From contig NZ_CP120373.1 in the NCBI RefSeq assembly GCF_029892065.1, forward strand, positions 3,479,001-3,543,000: 64,000 nt of DNA. The letters run 5' to 3'. Below are positions 36,566 to 46,215 of the stretch, in pieces; position 1 is the stretch's first letter; each line of letters begins with the position of its first letter. The notes under the pieces were generated by a model. The model saw only the letters and a program-made list of their open reading frames with translations, did no database searches and was not told the DNA's origin. This DNA comes from Sinorhizobium garamanticum (GTDB lineage: Bacteria; Pseudomonadota; Alphaproteobacteria; Rhizobiales; Rhizobiaceae). A program made the translations under genes and the position numbers.

Positions 36566-38223
36566 CATGCGCTCTTTTCGTTGCGGATACTTTTGAGCGC
36601 CGCTTGAACCGAGGCACGCATCACCACACGTGGCGGGCGAACGTCATGCTGGCGGAGCGTGCGGCGCACCTGCGACCTGGCGCCGGTGATGATAAATCGC
36701 ACACCCGTCCGCTCGGCCTTCCGCAGCGTCCCCTCAATGACATTGGCAGCGGTCGAATCCATGAAGGGCACCTCCGAGCAATCGAGAATGAAGTTCCGGC
36801 GCTGGTCGGCGATGCGGTCGAGGACAGTGCCGACGGTTGCGGCCGAGCCGAAGAAGAAGATGCCCGAGATCCGATAGACCACCGTGTCCGGGTCGTCCGC
36901 GATGACCGGGTGTTCTTCCTCGCCATTCTCCTCCTTCAGGGCCTCCAGTGGTTTTGTTTCTCCGACAGAGATGCTCTTTGCCATGCGGTCGATGAAAAGA
37001 ACCGCGCCGAGCGCGAAGCCGATCACGATGCCCTCCGTCAGCTCGCGGAAGACGACGATGATGAAGGTCGCCAGAAGCACGACCGCATCGCCGTAGGAGG
37101 ATCGCATGAGCGCCATGAACGCCGGCTTCTCGATCATGTTCCAGGCAACCACGGCGAGCACGCCGGCGAGCGACGCAAGCGGGATGTAGCTCGCGAGCGG
37201 AGCGGCGAGAAGCATGAATAAAAGCAGAAAGATGGAGTGCAGCATGCCAGAAACCGGGCTGGTCCCGCCGGCACGCACATTCGTCGCCGTGCGGGCGATC
37301 GTCCCGGTAACGCAGATGCCGCCGAAGAGCGCCGAGCAGAAATTCGCGATCCCCTGCGCAATCAATTCCATGCTCGAACGATGCCGGCGACCGGTCATGC
37401 CGTCGGCGACGACGGCCGACAGCAAAGACTCGATTGCACCGAGAAGCGCAAAGGAGACGGCATCCGGAAAGACGGCGGCCGCCTTTTCGAGCGAGAAGGG
37501 CGGGAGTGCCGGTGAGGGCAGGCCACGTGGAATGCCGCCAAAGCGCGTGCCGATCGTTTCCGCCGGCAATTGCAGGAGAGCGACGAATGCAGAAGCGGCA
37601 GCAACAGCAATCAGCATGCCCGGCCAATGCGGCCGCAGCTTGCGCAGCGCGAGAATGATACCGATCGTTAGCGCGGCCGTCAGAACTGCTGCCCAGTTGA
37701 CCGTACCGGCGGCAAGACCAAGCGTCGCAAGTTTCTCGATGATTGGCCCGGGCTCGCGGCCGCTCAGAGTGAGGCCGAAGAGATCGCGCAATTGGCTGGC
37801 GAAGATGATCACCGCGATCCCGGCGGTAAAGCCCACGGTCACCGGGTAGGGGATAAACTTGATGTAGTTGCCAAGCCGCAGGTAACCTGCGGCAACGAGC
37901 ATGACGCCCGACATCGCCGTTGCCAGCAGCAGGCCATCGAGGCCGTGCCTGGCACCCGTTGCAGCCACGAGCACGATGAAAGCGCCGGCAGGGCCGCCAA
38001 TCTGCACCCGGCTGCCGCCGAGGAGCGAAACCAGAAAACCGCCGACAATCGCGGTGTAGAGCCCGCGATCAGGCGTAACACCCGAGGCGATCGCGATGGC
38101 CATGGACAGCGGCAGGGCAACAATGGCGACGGTCAACCCGGCAAAGGCGTCCGCCTTCAGGCGAGCGCCGTCGTATCCTTCCTTAAAGACGCTTACCGTT
38201 TTGGGGACGAGAGAATCGGGCAT
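36565..38223 (-). CDS. SulP-family anion transporter with STAS domain
   Basis: A 552-residue SLC26/SulP membrane transporter. About 10-14 hydrophobic segments span residues 25-425; the family signature is seen in DAFAGLTVAIVALPLSMAIAIASGVTPDRGLYTAIVGG and in GSRVQIGGPAGAFIVLVA. A C-terminal STAS domain (about 445-545) contains DCSEVPFMDSTAANVIEG. Substrates in the family include sulfate, bicarbonate and dicarboxylates; nothing here decides. It is monocistronic. Confidence 0.9.
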   Translation of the reverse strand: MPDSLVPKTVSVFKEGYDGARLKADAFAGLTVAIVALPLSMAIAIASGVTPDRGLYTAIVGGFLVSLLGGSRVQIGGPAGAFIVLVAATGARHGLDGLLLATAMSGVMLVAAGYLRLGNYIKFIPYPVTVGFTAGIAVIIFASQLRDLFGLTLSGREPGPIIEKLATLGLAAGTVNWAAVLTAALTIGIILALRKLRPHWPGMLIAVAAASAFVALLQLPAETIGTRFGGIPRGLPSPALPPFSLEKAAAVFPDAVSFALLGAIESLLSAVVADGMTGRRHRSSMELIAQGIANFCSALFGGICVTGTIARTATNVRAGGTSPVSGMLHSIFLLLFMLLAAPLASYIPLASLAGVLAVVAWNMIEKPAFMALMRSSYGDAVVLLATFIIVVFRELTEGIVIGFALGAVLFIDRMAKSISVGETKPLEALKEENGEEEHPVIADDPDTVVYRISGIFFFGSAATVGTVLDRIADQRRNFILDCSEVPFMDSTAANVIEGTLRKAERTGVRFIITGARSQVRRTLRQHDVRPPRVVMRASVQAALKSIRNEKSA

Positions 38224-38393
38224 CGACGAAACTTTCGGGATTCCACTATTGCGGGCAAAGCGTACTGGACGCGGTCAGACTATATGAGTCGCTACGCCGA
38301 ACAAGCAGTGGCGATCGGGCGCTTGATGTCCGCAGGATTTGTCAATTCCATCTATGCTTTATCGATTTCCGAGCGAAACGCGAAAGGTTCGGC

Positions 38394-39245
38394 ATGAATG
38401 AAGAAACGGTATGGGCGGGCTATGAGAGGCGGCTCCACCGCGTCTCCGCTTACATCTATGCGCATCTCGACGAGGAACTCGATCTCGATCGGCTGTCGGA
38501 AATTGCCTGCATGTCGCCGCACCACTGGCATCGGGTCTATCGTGCAGTCCACGGAGAAACTCTGGCGGCGACGGTGAAGAGACTGCGGTTGCAGCAGGCC
38601 GCCGCCGATCTCGTCCAGACCACTCTTCCAGTCGAAGCAATCGCGCGACGCTCGGGCTACCCGAATGTTCAGTCCTTCAATCGCACTTTCAAGGCCGTCT
38701 ACGGCCTGCCGCCGGCGCGCTACAGGAATGAAGGGAGCCACAAAGCCTTTGAAACCACTTCGACGGAAGGAAATCCTGACATGTATGACGTCAACTTACG
38801 GGAAGTCGATCCGCTCGCGCTGGTCGGCGTGGCCCACACCGGCTCCTACATGGCCATCGGCCAGGCCTTCGAGACGCTCTATGGGACGCTGTTTGCGCGC
38901 AACCTGTTCCAACCGGGCATGGATATGATTGGCATTTATCTCGACGACCCCGAACTGGTAGACACAGACAAGCTCCGTTCCTTTGCCTGCGTTACCACAC
39001 CCGCTGAGTTTCCGGTCGAGGCGCCACTGACGCCGCAAAGAATCGAGGGCGGCCAATATGCGGTGCTGCGCCACAAAGGGCCTTACGCCGACATGCCGAA
39101 GGCCTATCAGTGGCTCTACGCGACCTGGTTGCCGCAATCCGGTCGGGCAATCCGCGACAGCGTGATGTTCGAGAAATATCTCAACAATCCAAGGGAAGTC
39201 CCGCCGACGGAGCTCGTCACGGAAATCTTTCTTCCGCTGAAATGA
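38394..39245 (+). CDS. AraC-family regulator fused to a GyrI-like effector domain
   Basis: A 283-residue protein. Residues 1-110 are a double helix-turn-helix AraC DNA-binding domain (LDLDRLSEIACMSPHHWHRVYRAV, then IARRSGYPNVQSFNRTFKAVYGLPPARYR). Residues about 128-283 form a GyrI/SOUL-like small-molecule binding domain (VGVAHTGSYMAIGQAFETLYG, YAVLRHKGPYADMPKAYQWLY). This is the Rob/MarA-with-GyrI layout, which usually senses drugs or metabolites. The target is not obvious from neighbours, as the SulP gene is divergent 170 bases away. Confidence 0.88.
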   Translation: MNEETVWAGYERRLHRVSAYIYAHLDEELDLDRLSEIACMSPHHWHRVYRAVHGETLAATVKRLRLQQAAADLVQTTLPVEAIARRSGYPNVQSFNRTFKAVYGLPPARYRNEGSHKAFETTSTEGNPDMYDVNLREVDPLALVGVAHTGSYMAIGQAFETLYGTLFARNLFQPGMDMIGIYLDDPELVDTDKLRSFACVTTPAEFPVEAPLTPQRIEGGQYAVLRHKGPYADMPKAYQWLYATWLPQSGRAIRDSVMFEKYLNNPREVPPTELVTEIFLPLK

Positions 39246-39285
39246 CTGGCGGCGCGGCGCTGTAGGGCGGGGTGAAGGACCGGAC

Positions 39286-40041
39286 CTATCTGATGACGCC
39301 CCAGTGACGCAGCCCTTCGATCACGCCGTCGGCATACGAGTTGCGGGCGAGAAAATGCCGCCGTTCGCGCCCAACCTGGCGCAGTTCGGCAAGCGCATTG
39401 GCGACCACCACGCCGCGCACGCGCGGCATGTCGAACATTTCGCGGTCGTTTCCGGTGTCGCCGGCGACCACCACCTCGTCGAGATCGACCGCAAGCTCCC
39501 GGCAGATCCAGGCAAGCGCGCTGCCCTTGCCGCCGGCGCGCGGCAATATGTCGAGATCCCGACTGCTGGAATAGATGAGCTTCACGTCCAATCCGTCGGC
39601 CGCCAGCCGTTCCGCGATGGCGCCGATCTCCTCCTCCCGCGCGTCGGGCAAACGCCAGCTCGCCTTGTGAGCATGCTGGTCGACGGCCGCCTGCGGAACC
39701 GCGCCTTCTACCGTCTCCATGACCGCGGTGACGGCCTTGACGTCGATAGGAGGTCCAAGCGCTTCGGTGAACGCCTGCAACCGTTTCCTTATGCGCGCGT
39801 CCGCTATCATCGTCCCGACGCCGCCAATCACGTAGTGAGGCGGGGACAACTGATCGACATCGACGAGCGAAAATATGTCGTTGATCGGCCGCCCGCTATT
39901 GTAGACGAGCAGCGGCCTCTCGCTCTTGCCGAGCGCCTGCCAGGCCAAACGAAAGCGATTAACAGCTCCATCATCGCCGAGAAGCGTGCCGTCGATATCG
40001 AGGGCGACGAGTCGCACCGGTTTTGATCCCGCTTGGTCCAT
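39286..40041 (-). CDS. HAD-superfamily (Cof/sucrose-phosphatase-like) hydrolase
   Basis: A 251-residue phosphatase. Motif I is LVALDIDGTLL (nucleophile Asp), motif II VYNSGRP, and motif III/IV VVVAGDTGNDREMFDMP, with Lys in GGKGSAL. Order and length match sucrose-6-phosphate phosphatase and mannosylfructose-phosphate phosphatase relatives, so a sugar phosphate is the likely substrate. ATG at 40041 (MDQAGSK) is chosen; in-frame ATGs at 40071 and 40119 would add 10 or 26 residues, none with a strong ribosome site. Confidence 0.75.
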   Translation of the reverse strand: MDQAGSKPVRLVALDIDGTLLGDDGAVNRFRLAWQALGKSERPLLVYNSGRPINDIFSLVDVDQLSPPHYVIGGVGTMIADARIRKRLQAFTEALGPPIDVKAVTAVMETVEGAVPQAAVDQHAHKASWRLPDAREEEIGAIAERLAADGLDVKLIYSSSRDLDILPRAGGKGSALAWICRELAVDLDEVVVAGDTGNDREMFDMPRVRGVVVANALAELRQVGRERRHFLARNSYADGVIEGLRHWGVIR

Positions 40042-40143
40042 CTGCTGTTGCCCATGGTTGGAAACTTCCATCGGAAAATGAACGAGTGCTGTATGCGTTC
40101 CATGGGCGCACTTGCCCATCCGCTCGCGGGACCGAAAGACAAG

Positions 40144-40165
40144 AAACCCGGCGCGTGGCCGGGTT
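40144..40165 (-). terminator. Terminator of icd
   Basis: AACCCGGC (40145-40152) and GCCGGGTT (40158-40165) form an 8-bp stem, about 28 bases beyond the icd stop; on the minus strand TTTCTTG follows. Confidence 0.75.
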
Positions 40166-40192
40166 CCAAGACTTCCTGTGGGTTTGGCCGGT

Positions 40193-41407
40193 TTAGGCAG
40201 CCATTGCCTTCTTGAGGTTCTCGTCGATCTTGTCGAGGAAGCCGGTGGTCGAGAGCCACGGCTGGTCGGGGCCGATCAGCAGAGCCAGGTCCTTGGTCAT
40301 GAAGCCGGATTCGACCGTTTCGACGCAGACGCGCTCGAGCGTTTCGGCGAACTTGGCGAGTTCGGCATTGCCGTCGAGCTTGGCGCGGTGGGCAAGGCCA
40401 CGGGTCCAGGCGAAGATCGAGGCGATCGAGTTGGTCGAGGTTTCCTCGCCCTTCTGATGCTGGCGGTAGTGGCGGGTCACGGTGCCGTGCGCGGCTTCCG
40501 CTTCGACCGTCTTGCCGTCCGGCGTCATCAGCACGGAGGTCATCAGGCCGAGCGAACCGAAGCCCTGGGCGACGATGTCGGACTGGACGTCGCCGTCATA
40601 GTTCTTGCAGGCCCAGACATAACCGCCGGACCACTTCAGCGCCGAAGCCACCATGTCATCGATCAGGCGATGTTCGTACCAGAGCTTTTCCGCCTTGAAC
40701 TGTTCGGCGAACTCCTCTTCGAACACTTTCTGGAAAATGTCCTTGAAGCGGCCGTCATAGGACTTGAGGATTGTATTCTTGGTCGACAGATAGACCGGAA
40801 CCTTGCGCTGCAGGCCGTAGTTGAACGAAGCGCGAGCGAATTCCGTGATCGACTCGTCGAGGTTGTACATGGCCATCGCGACGCCGGCGCCGGGCGCGTC
40901 ATAGACGTCGTGTTCGATCGTCTGGCCGTCTTCGCCGACGAACTTGATCGAAAGCTTGCCCTTGCCCGGGAACTTGAAGTCGGTGGCGCGATACTGGTCG
41001 CCGAAAGCGTGACGGCCGACGATGATCGGCTTGGTCCAGCCGGGAACGAGGCGCGGCACGTTCTTGCAGATGATCGGCTCGCGGAAGATGACGCCGCCCA
41101 GGATGTTGCGGATCGTGCCGTTCGGCGACTTCCACATCTTCTTCAGCTTGAACTCTTCGACGCGGGCCTCATCCGGCGTGATCGTCGCGCACTTGACACC
41201 GACGCCATGCTTCTTGATTGCGTTGGCGGCGTCGACGGTCACCTGGTCTTCGGTTGCGTCGCGGTTCTCGACGCTGAGGTCATAATATTCGAGATCGAGG
41301 TCGAGATAGGGGTGGATCAGCTTGTCCTTGATGAACTGCCAGATGATGCGGGTCATCTCGTCGCCGTCGAGTTCGACGACCGGATTGGCGACCTTGATCT
41401 TTGCCAT
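40193..41407 (-). CDS. icd: NADP-dependent isocitrate dehydrogenase
   Basis: A 404-residue enzyme converting isocitrate to 2-oxoglutarate in the TCA cycle. It is of the homodimeric, eukaryote-like type ([29 protein letters not shown]), with [13 protein letters not shown] for substrate binding, [21 protein letters not shown] for metal/substrate binding and [17 protein letters not shown] near NADP. ATG at 41407 (MAKIKVANP) is the usual start; the longer open frame upstream is not supported. It is monocistronic with its own terminator. Confidence 0.96.
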   Translation of the reverse strand: MAKIKVANPVVELDGDEMTRIIWQFIKDKLIHPYLDLDLEYYDLSVENRDATEDQVTVDAANAIKKHGVGVKCATITPDEARVEEFKLKKMWKSPNGTIRNILGGVIFREPIICKNVPRLVPGWTKPIIVGRHAFGDQYRATDFKFPGKGKLSIKFVGEDGQTIEHDVYDAPGAGVAMAMYNLDESITEFARASFNYGLQRKVPVYLSTKNTILKSYDGRFKDIFQKVFEEEFAEQFKAEKLWYEHRLIDDMVASALKWSGGYVWACKNYDGDVQSDIVAQGFGSLGLMTSVLMTPDGKTVEAEAAHGTVTRHYRQHQKGEETSTNSIASIFAWTRGLAHRAKLDGNAELAKFAETLERVCVETVESGFMTKDLALLIGPDQPWLSTTGFLDKIDENLKKAMAA

Positions 41408-41634
41408 GGATATGCCTCGTAGCTTTGCGGAGCATCGGACGCGATGCCCCCCGGTGGGAGAAATCCAGAGCCCTATAGCACTGTGAACCAGCAAGGCAAA
41501 GCATGCTTGGGTGAAACTTTGGATGGAGGAGAGGCAGCCATCGGACGCCATTTGCCGTCTCGCCGGGACTCAACGGCAGACTTTAAATTCGCGAGCAATT
41601 GTGCGAGGGAAGCGCCAAACAGAAGGCGACGGCA

Positions 41635-42465
41635 ATGGCAGGTACCAATAGCGAGCGCGAACTCTTGACGGAAGGTCCGGCAATCATTCTCGCTTATCCC
41701 CAACTCGGCGAGAATATCGGCATGGTGGCGCGCGCCATGGCCAATTTCGGGCTGTCGGAACTGCGCCTCGTCAATCCGCGGGATGGCTGGCCGAGCGAAA
41801 AGGCGCGCTCCGCCGCAAGCCGCGCTGACCACGTCATCGATGGCGCCAAGCTCTATGGCTCGCTTGAGGAGGCGATCGCGGACTTGAACTTCGTCTACGC
41901 CACCACGGCCCGCGACCGCGACGGCTACAAGCCCGTGCGCTCGCCGATCGTCGCGGCACGCACGCTGCGCGAGCGATTCAGGAGCGGGGAGGCTGTCGGC
42001 ATCATCTTCGGCCGCGAACGCACGGGCCTCACCAACGAGGAAGTGGCGTTGGCTGACGAGATCGTGACCTTCCCGGTCAATCCGGCCTTCGCTTCGCTGA
42101 ACCTCGCACAGGCTGTGCTGCTCATGTCCTACGAGTGGATGAAGACCGGCATGGAATCGGAAGAGGAAACGTCTTTCCAGGCGATCGCACAGCGCCCGGC
42201 GACCAAGGAGCATCTGCAGGGCCTGTTCGATCATCTGGAAGACGCCCTGGAAGCGCGCAATTACTTCCGCTCCGCCGACAAAAAGCCGAAATTGGTCGAA
42301 AATCTCCGCGCTGTTCTGACAAGACCATCCTTTACCGAGTCCGAAATCCAGGTGCTGCGCGGCGTCATCTCTTCACTCGACCGGTTTACGCGCGAAAATC
42401 CGCGCGGCTCCGGCGCACCGGCAGGGCGCAACAGGAAAGTGCAAGGCGGGGGTGACAACGAGTGA
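41635..42465 (+). CDS. trmJ: TrmJ-like tRNA 2'-O-methyltransferase (SPOUT)
   Basis: A 276-residue SPOUT-class RNA methyltransferase. [38 protein letters not shown] marks the N-terminus; [20 protein letters not shown] and [20 protein letters not shown] form the knotted SAM site. The order fits TrmJ (Cm32/Um32 in tRNA), but other TrmH-like targets are possible. The end overlaps the murI start by 14 bases. Confidence 0.85.
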   Translation: MAGTNSERELLTEGPAIILAYPQLGENIGMVARAMANFGLSELRLVNPRDGWPSEKARSAASRADHVIDGAKLYGSLEEAIADLNFVYATTARDRDGYKPVRSPIVAARTLRERFRSGEAVGIIFGRERTGLTNEEVALADEIVTFPVNPAFASLNLAQAVLLMSYEWMKTGMESEEETSFQAIAQRPATKEHLQGLFDHLEDALEARNYFRSADKKPKLVENLRAVLTRPSFTESEIQVLRGVISSLDRFTRENPRGSGAPAGRNRKVQGGGDNE

Positions 42466-43297
42466 ACTGAAACCCATACTCGTCTTCGACAGCGGGATTG
42501 GTGGGCTGACGGTGCTGCGCGAGGCGCGCGTGCTGATGCCGGAGCGTCATTTCATCTACGTCGCCGACGATGCCGGGTTTCCCTATGGCGGTTGGGAGGA
42601 GGGGGCGTTGAAGGAGCGCGTGATCACGCTCTTCGGCGAACTGCTCGCCACGCACGCTCCGGAAATCTGCATCATCGCCTGCAACACCGCCTTCACGCTC
42701 GTCGGCGCTGATCTCCGCGCCACCTATCCGCAGATGACCTTCGTCGGCACGGTGCCGGCGATCAAGCCGGCGGCGGAGCGGACGCGTTCGGGGCTGGTTT
42801 CGGTTCTGGCCACACCCGGCACGGTCAAACGCGCTTATACGCGCGATCTGATCCAATCCTTCGCCTCGCAATGCCATGTGCGGCTCGTCGGCTCGGAAAA
42901 CCTGGCGCGCATGGCGGAAGCCTATATTCGTGGCGATCGCCTCGATGATGAAGCGGTTCTGGCGGAAATCAGCCCCTGTTTCGTCGAAAAGGACGGGAAG
43001 AAGACCGACATTATCGTGCTCGCCTGCACGCATTACCCGTTTATGGCGAATCTCTTCCGGCGGCTCGCACCCTGGCCGGTCGATTGGCTGGATCCGGCCG
43101 AAGCGATCGCCCGGCGGGCGCGCTCGCTGGTGGCGCTACCGAACGGCTTCGAGCCATTGAATGGCGATGACCCGGCCATTTTCACTTCCGGCAAACCCGA
43201 TTTCGCCACGCGGCGGCTGATGCAGGGCTTTGGGTTAACGGTGATTGCAAACACCGTGCCCGATGAGCGGGCGAAACCCAGCCAAGCTATCGTTTAA
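42452..43297 (+). CDS. murI: Glutamate racemase
   Basis: A 281-residue enzyme making D-glutamate for peptidoglycan. [11 protein letters not shown] at the N-terminus; the two catalytic Cys are C77 (IIACNTA) and C192 (VLACTHYPF). The GTG start at 42452 lies inside the trmJ end, with AAGGCGGGG just upstream, so translation is probably coupled. The segment [18 protein letters not shown] is the substrate loop. Confidence 0.95.
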   Translation: MTTSELKPILVFDSGIGGLTVLREARVLMPERHFIYVADDAGFPYGGWEEGALKERVITLFGELLATHAPEICIIACNTAFTLVGADLRATYPQMTFVGTVPAIKPAAERTRSGLVSVLATPGTVKRAYTRDLIQSFASQCHVRLVGSENLARMAEAYIRGDRLDDEAVLAEISPCFVEKDGKKTDIIVLACTHYPFMANLFRRLAPWPVDWLDPAEAIARRARSLVALPNGFEPLNGDDPAIFTSGKPDFATRRLMQGFGLTVIANTVPDERAKPSQAIV

Positions 43298-43485
43298 AAA
43301 ACGTCCAGCAAGAACAAAAGTCCGCCGACAAGGACAACCAAGGCGCCCGCGACAATCGCGTTGGCAACCTTCATTTGCGCCGCTTCCTTCTTGGATATGA
43401 CCCGATGGGCGTCTTTGTGCGCTTCGCGCATGCGTTCATCGAGCTTGTGCATCTCGAATTGTTGTTTGGTTTCGTTCTGGTGCAT
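43294..43485 (-). CDS. Small tail-anchored membrane protein
   Basis: A 63-residue protein: charged, helical N-terminus ([26 protein letters not shown]) and a single C-terminal membrane span ([24 protein letters not shown]). It converges on murI, overlapping its last 4 bases. ATG at 43485 is preferred; an in-frame start exists 12 codons earlier. Function unknown; not obviously a toxin, since the cytoplasmic part is long and highly charged. Confidence 0.6.
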   Translation of the reverse strand: MHQNETKQQFEMHKLDERMREAHKDAHRVISKKEAAQMKVANAIVAGALVVLVGGLLFLLDVF

Positions 43486-43744
43486 CGCTGCCTCTAGCAA
43501 GCTGTGACGGACCAAACGCATATGGGGACGGTCGGAGAGCTAAGAAAGACACTGCGACCCCGATATTCAACTTTCCCTTGCAATAAGGGGAAGCCCGTGA
43601 GTTTCCCTTCAGGGGGCGGCCGCAACGAAGTATTCCCTGTGGGTTGTCGGAATCTGCGGGATGGTCGTGGGATAAACCGTGCTAGGTGTCGCCCGTTTGA
43701 CGATCCCGGCGGATCGCGAATCAATCCGTGACGAAGAGGTGGGA

Positions 43745-45259
43745 ATGAAAGTCGGCATCGACATGGGAACGACGTCCGAAGGGACTTCGGCCTCGCTCGA
43801 TATCGAGGAGCTTCTGGCAACACGTCTCCTGGTGCAGGGCAATTCCGGCTCCGGAAAGTCGCATCTCTTGCGCCGTCTGCTCGAACAGTCCGCGCCATGG
43901 GTGCAGCAGTGCATCATCGATCCCGAAGGCGATTTTGTTACCCTCGCCGACAAGTTCGGCCATGTTGTCATCGATGGCGAGCGCACGGATGCGGAGTTGA
44001 TCGGCATCGCGACGCGCATCCGCCAGCACCGCGTCTCCTGCGTCCTTTCGCTGGAAGGTCTCGACATCGAACAACAGATGCGCAGCGCCGGCGTGTTCCT
44101 GAACGCGATGTTCGATGCGGATCGCGAATACTGGTATCCCGTCCTCGTCGTCGTCGACGAGGCGCAGATGTTCGCGCCATCGGTCGGCGGCGATGTCTCG
44201 GAAGAAGCCCGCAAGGTATCGCTTGGCGCGATGACCAATCTCATGTGCCGCGGCCGCAAGAGGGGGCTTGCCGGCGTTATCGCCACGCAGCGCTTGGCGA
44301 AGCTCGCAAAGAATGTCGCCGCCGAAGCCTCGAATTTCCTGATGGGGCGCACCTTTCTCGATATCGACATGCTGCGCGCCGCCGATCTCCTCGGCATGGA
44401 CCGCCGCACCGCCGAGATGTTCCGCGACCTGAAACGCGGCTCTTTCGTCGCGCTCGGGCCCGCGCTGTCGCGTCGGCCCCTGAAGGTAACGATCGGCTCC
44501 GTCGAGACCTCCGCCCGCTCCACCAGCCCGAAGTTGATGCCGCTGCCGGAAGCGCCGCAGGATGTCGAGGACCTGATCTTCACGCCGGATCTGGAAGAGT
44601 TGACACGGCCGATCATGCGCCGGCCGGCTCCGCAGCCACGTCCGGCGACCGATATCCTCGCCGAACTGTCACGGCCACGCCCCGAGCCTTTGGCGCCGGT
44701 GGAGACCAAGCCAGCCCCGCCGGAAATGTCGCCGGAGGAGCGCGAGGCGTTGCTCGACAGCCTGTTTGCCGAGATCCTGGCCAATCCGGACGCGGCGTTC
44801 CGCCCAGACGCCGAACTGTTCCAGGATTTTCTCGTGCGCTGCCGTATTCGCCGCGTGCCCGGGCCCGCGCTCTCCTTGAGCGCCTTCCGCCGCAAGATGG
44901 CCGTCGCCCGGTCCGGCGTCGACGCCGAGACGGCTGCGACCGAGACATGGGCATCGGCGCTCCGGCTTGCCGACCGCGTGAGCGAGGATTTGCAAGCCGT
45001 GTTCCTGATGATGGCGCAGGCGGCCGTGCGCAGCCTGCCATGTCCTTCGGACGCGATGATCGCGCGCGCCTATGGAACCCATTCCGCCCGCCGCGCGCGG
45101 CGGTTGCTCGGCTATTTCGAGGAACACGGCCTGATCGTCGTGCATGCGGATTTCTCCGGCAAGCGTATCGTCGCTTTCCCCGATCTCGGGAGCGAAACCG
45201 CGCCGGGCGATGCGAATGGTCCGGATGTCGGCAATGGGGAACAGGCGGCCGCCGAGTGA
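43745..45259 (+). CDS. HerA-like ATPase (DUF87) with C-terminal winged-helix-like segment
   Basis: A 504-residue predicted ATPase of the HerA/FtsK superfamily. Walker A is GNSGSGKSH near residue 34, Walker B VLVVVDEAQMFAP near 135, then MTNLMCRGRKRGLAGVIATQRLAKL, a sensor/arginine-finger type region. Residues about 245-345 are a Pro-rich linker; the C-terminal part (about 345-490) is helical and ends with AMIARAYGTHSARRARRLLGYFEEHGLIVVHADFSGKRIV, which reads as a winged helix. GAGGTGGG before ATG 43745 supports the start. No NurA nuclease or other partner is adjacent. Role unknown; DNA translocation or partner-protein remodelling are guesses. Confidence 0.75.
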   Translation: MKVGIDMGTTSEGTSASLDIEELLATRLLVQGNSGSGKSHLLRRLLEQSAPWVQQCIIDPEGDFVTLADKFGHVVIDGERTDAELIGIATRIRQHRVSCVLSLEGLDIEQQMRSAGVFLNAMFDADREYWYPVLVVVDEAQMFAPSVGGDVSEEARKVSLGAMTNLMCRGRKRGLAGVIATQRLAKLAKNVAAEASNFLMGRTFLDIDMLRAADLLGMDRRTAEMFRDLKRGSFVALGPALSRRPLKVTIGSVETSARSTSPKLMPLPEAPQDVEDLIFTPDLEELTRPIMRRPAPQPRPATDILAELSRPRPEPLAPVETKPAPPEMSPEEREALLDSLFAEILANPDAAFRPDAELFQDFLVRCRIRRVPGPALSLSAFRRKMAVARSGVDAETAATETWASALRLADRVSEDLQAVFLMMAQAAVRSLPCPSDAMIARAYGTHSARRARRLLGYFEEHGLIVVHADFSGKRIVAFPDLGSETAPGDANGPDVGNGEQAAAE

Positions 45260-45299
45260 CGCTATCTGGCGAAAATCGCTATGTTTCTGTCATATTCCG

Positions 45300-45328
45300 T
45301 TGACAAACCAGCGACCGATGCGTAAAGA
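45300..45328 (+). promoter_or_regulatory. Candidate rpsD promoter
   Basis: TTGACA (45300-45305), 17-base spacer, TAAAGA (45323-45328). It leaves a leader of about 165 bases before rpsD. Confidence 0.6.
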
Positions 45329-45502
45329 CCCGCCCAACGCCGGGCAGCGATGTCCGGTGTTTCATTTGACATGTCCCGTGGTTTCTTGCGTCCGCGTGAT
45401 CGTGAGAGGCCTGTCAGAACTCCCAAAATGGGTTCAGAGGAGGGCGTGTTTCCTTGATCCGGCTTGGCAACAAGCCGGTGTAACTGATTGAAAGGAAATG
45501 CG

Positions 45503-46120
45503 ATGAGCAAGCGCGAATCGTCCAAGTACAAAATTGACCGCCGCATGGGCGAAAACATCTGGGGTCGTCCGAAGTCCCCGGTCAACCGCCGTGAATACGG
45601 CCCGGGCCAGCACGGCCAGCGCCGCAAGTCCAAGCTTTCCGACTTCGGCGTGCAGCTGCGCGCCAAGCAGAAGCTGAAGGGCTACTACGGCGACATCCGT
45701 GAAAAGCAGTTCCGCGCGATCTTCGCCGAAGCTTCGCGCCGCAAGGGTGACACCCCGGAAAACCTGATCGGTCTGCTCGAATCGCGCCTCGACGCGATCG
45801 TCTACCGCGCCAAGTTCGTTCCGACCGTCTTCGCTGCACGCCAGTTCGTCAACCACGGCCACGTCAAGGTCAACGGTGTCCGCGTCAACATCGGTTCCTA
45901 CCGTTGCAAGCCGGGCGACGTCATCGAAGTCAAGGAAAAGTCCAAGCAGCTCGTTTCGGTTCTCGAATCCGTACAGCTCGCTGAGCGCGACGTTCCGGAC
46001 TACATCGATGCGGACCACAACAAGATGGTCGCGACCTTCGTCCGCGTTCCGGTTCTCACCGACGTTCCGTATCCGGTCGTCATGGAACCGCACCTGGTCG
46101 TCGAATTCTATTCGCGTTAA
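45503..46120 (+). CDS. rpsD: 30S ribosomal protein S4
   Basis: A 205-residue primary 16S rRNA binder of the small subunit. [38 protein letters not shown] is typical of the alphaproteobacterial form, and the S4 RNA-binding domain is seen in [38 protein letters not shown] upstream of ATG 45503. Unlike in E. coli it stands outside the alpha operon, flanked by its own promoter and terminator. Confidence 0.98.
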   Translation: MSKRESSKYKIDRRMGENIWGRPKSPVNRREYGPGQHGQRRKSKLSDFGVQLRAKQKLKGYYGDIREKQFRAIFAEASRRKGDTPENLIGLLESRLDAIVYRAKFVPTVFAARQFVNHGHVKVNGVRVNIGSYRCKPGDVIEVKEKSKQLVSVLESVQLAERDVPDYIDADHNKMVATFVRVPVLTDVPYPVVMEPHLVVEFYSR

Positions 46121-46147
46121 TCCGGGCTTTGGCCTTGTGAGCTTTCG

Positions 46148-46177
46148 AAAAACCGCCCGGAGACGGGCGGTTTTTTT
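46148..46177 (+). terminator. Terminator of rpsD
   Basis: AACCGCCCG (46151-46159), loop GAGA, CGGGCGGTT (46164-46172), followed by a run of T to 46177. Confidence 0.92.
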
Positions 46178-46215
46178 GTACGAAATACCGATCAATCCGT
46201 GTCGAGGGATGCCGC

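Noticed and set aside
40112..41422. A 436-codon plus-strand frame opposite icd
   Set aside because: Antisense shadow of icd; no recognisable product.
43745..45259. Possible defence system around the HerA-like ATPase
   Set aside because: HerA-type ATPases occur in phage-defence pairs, but the flanks are housekeeping genes (murI, rpsD) and there is no nuclease, SIR2 or other effector neighbour.
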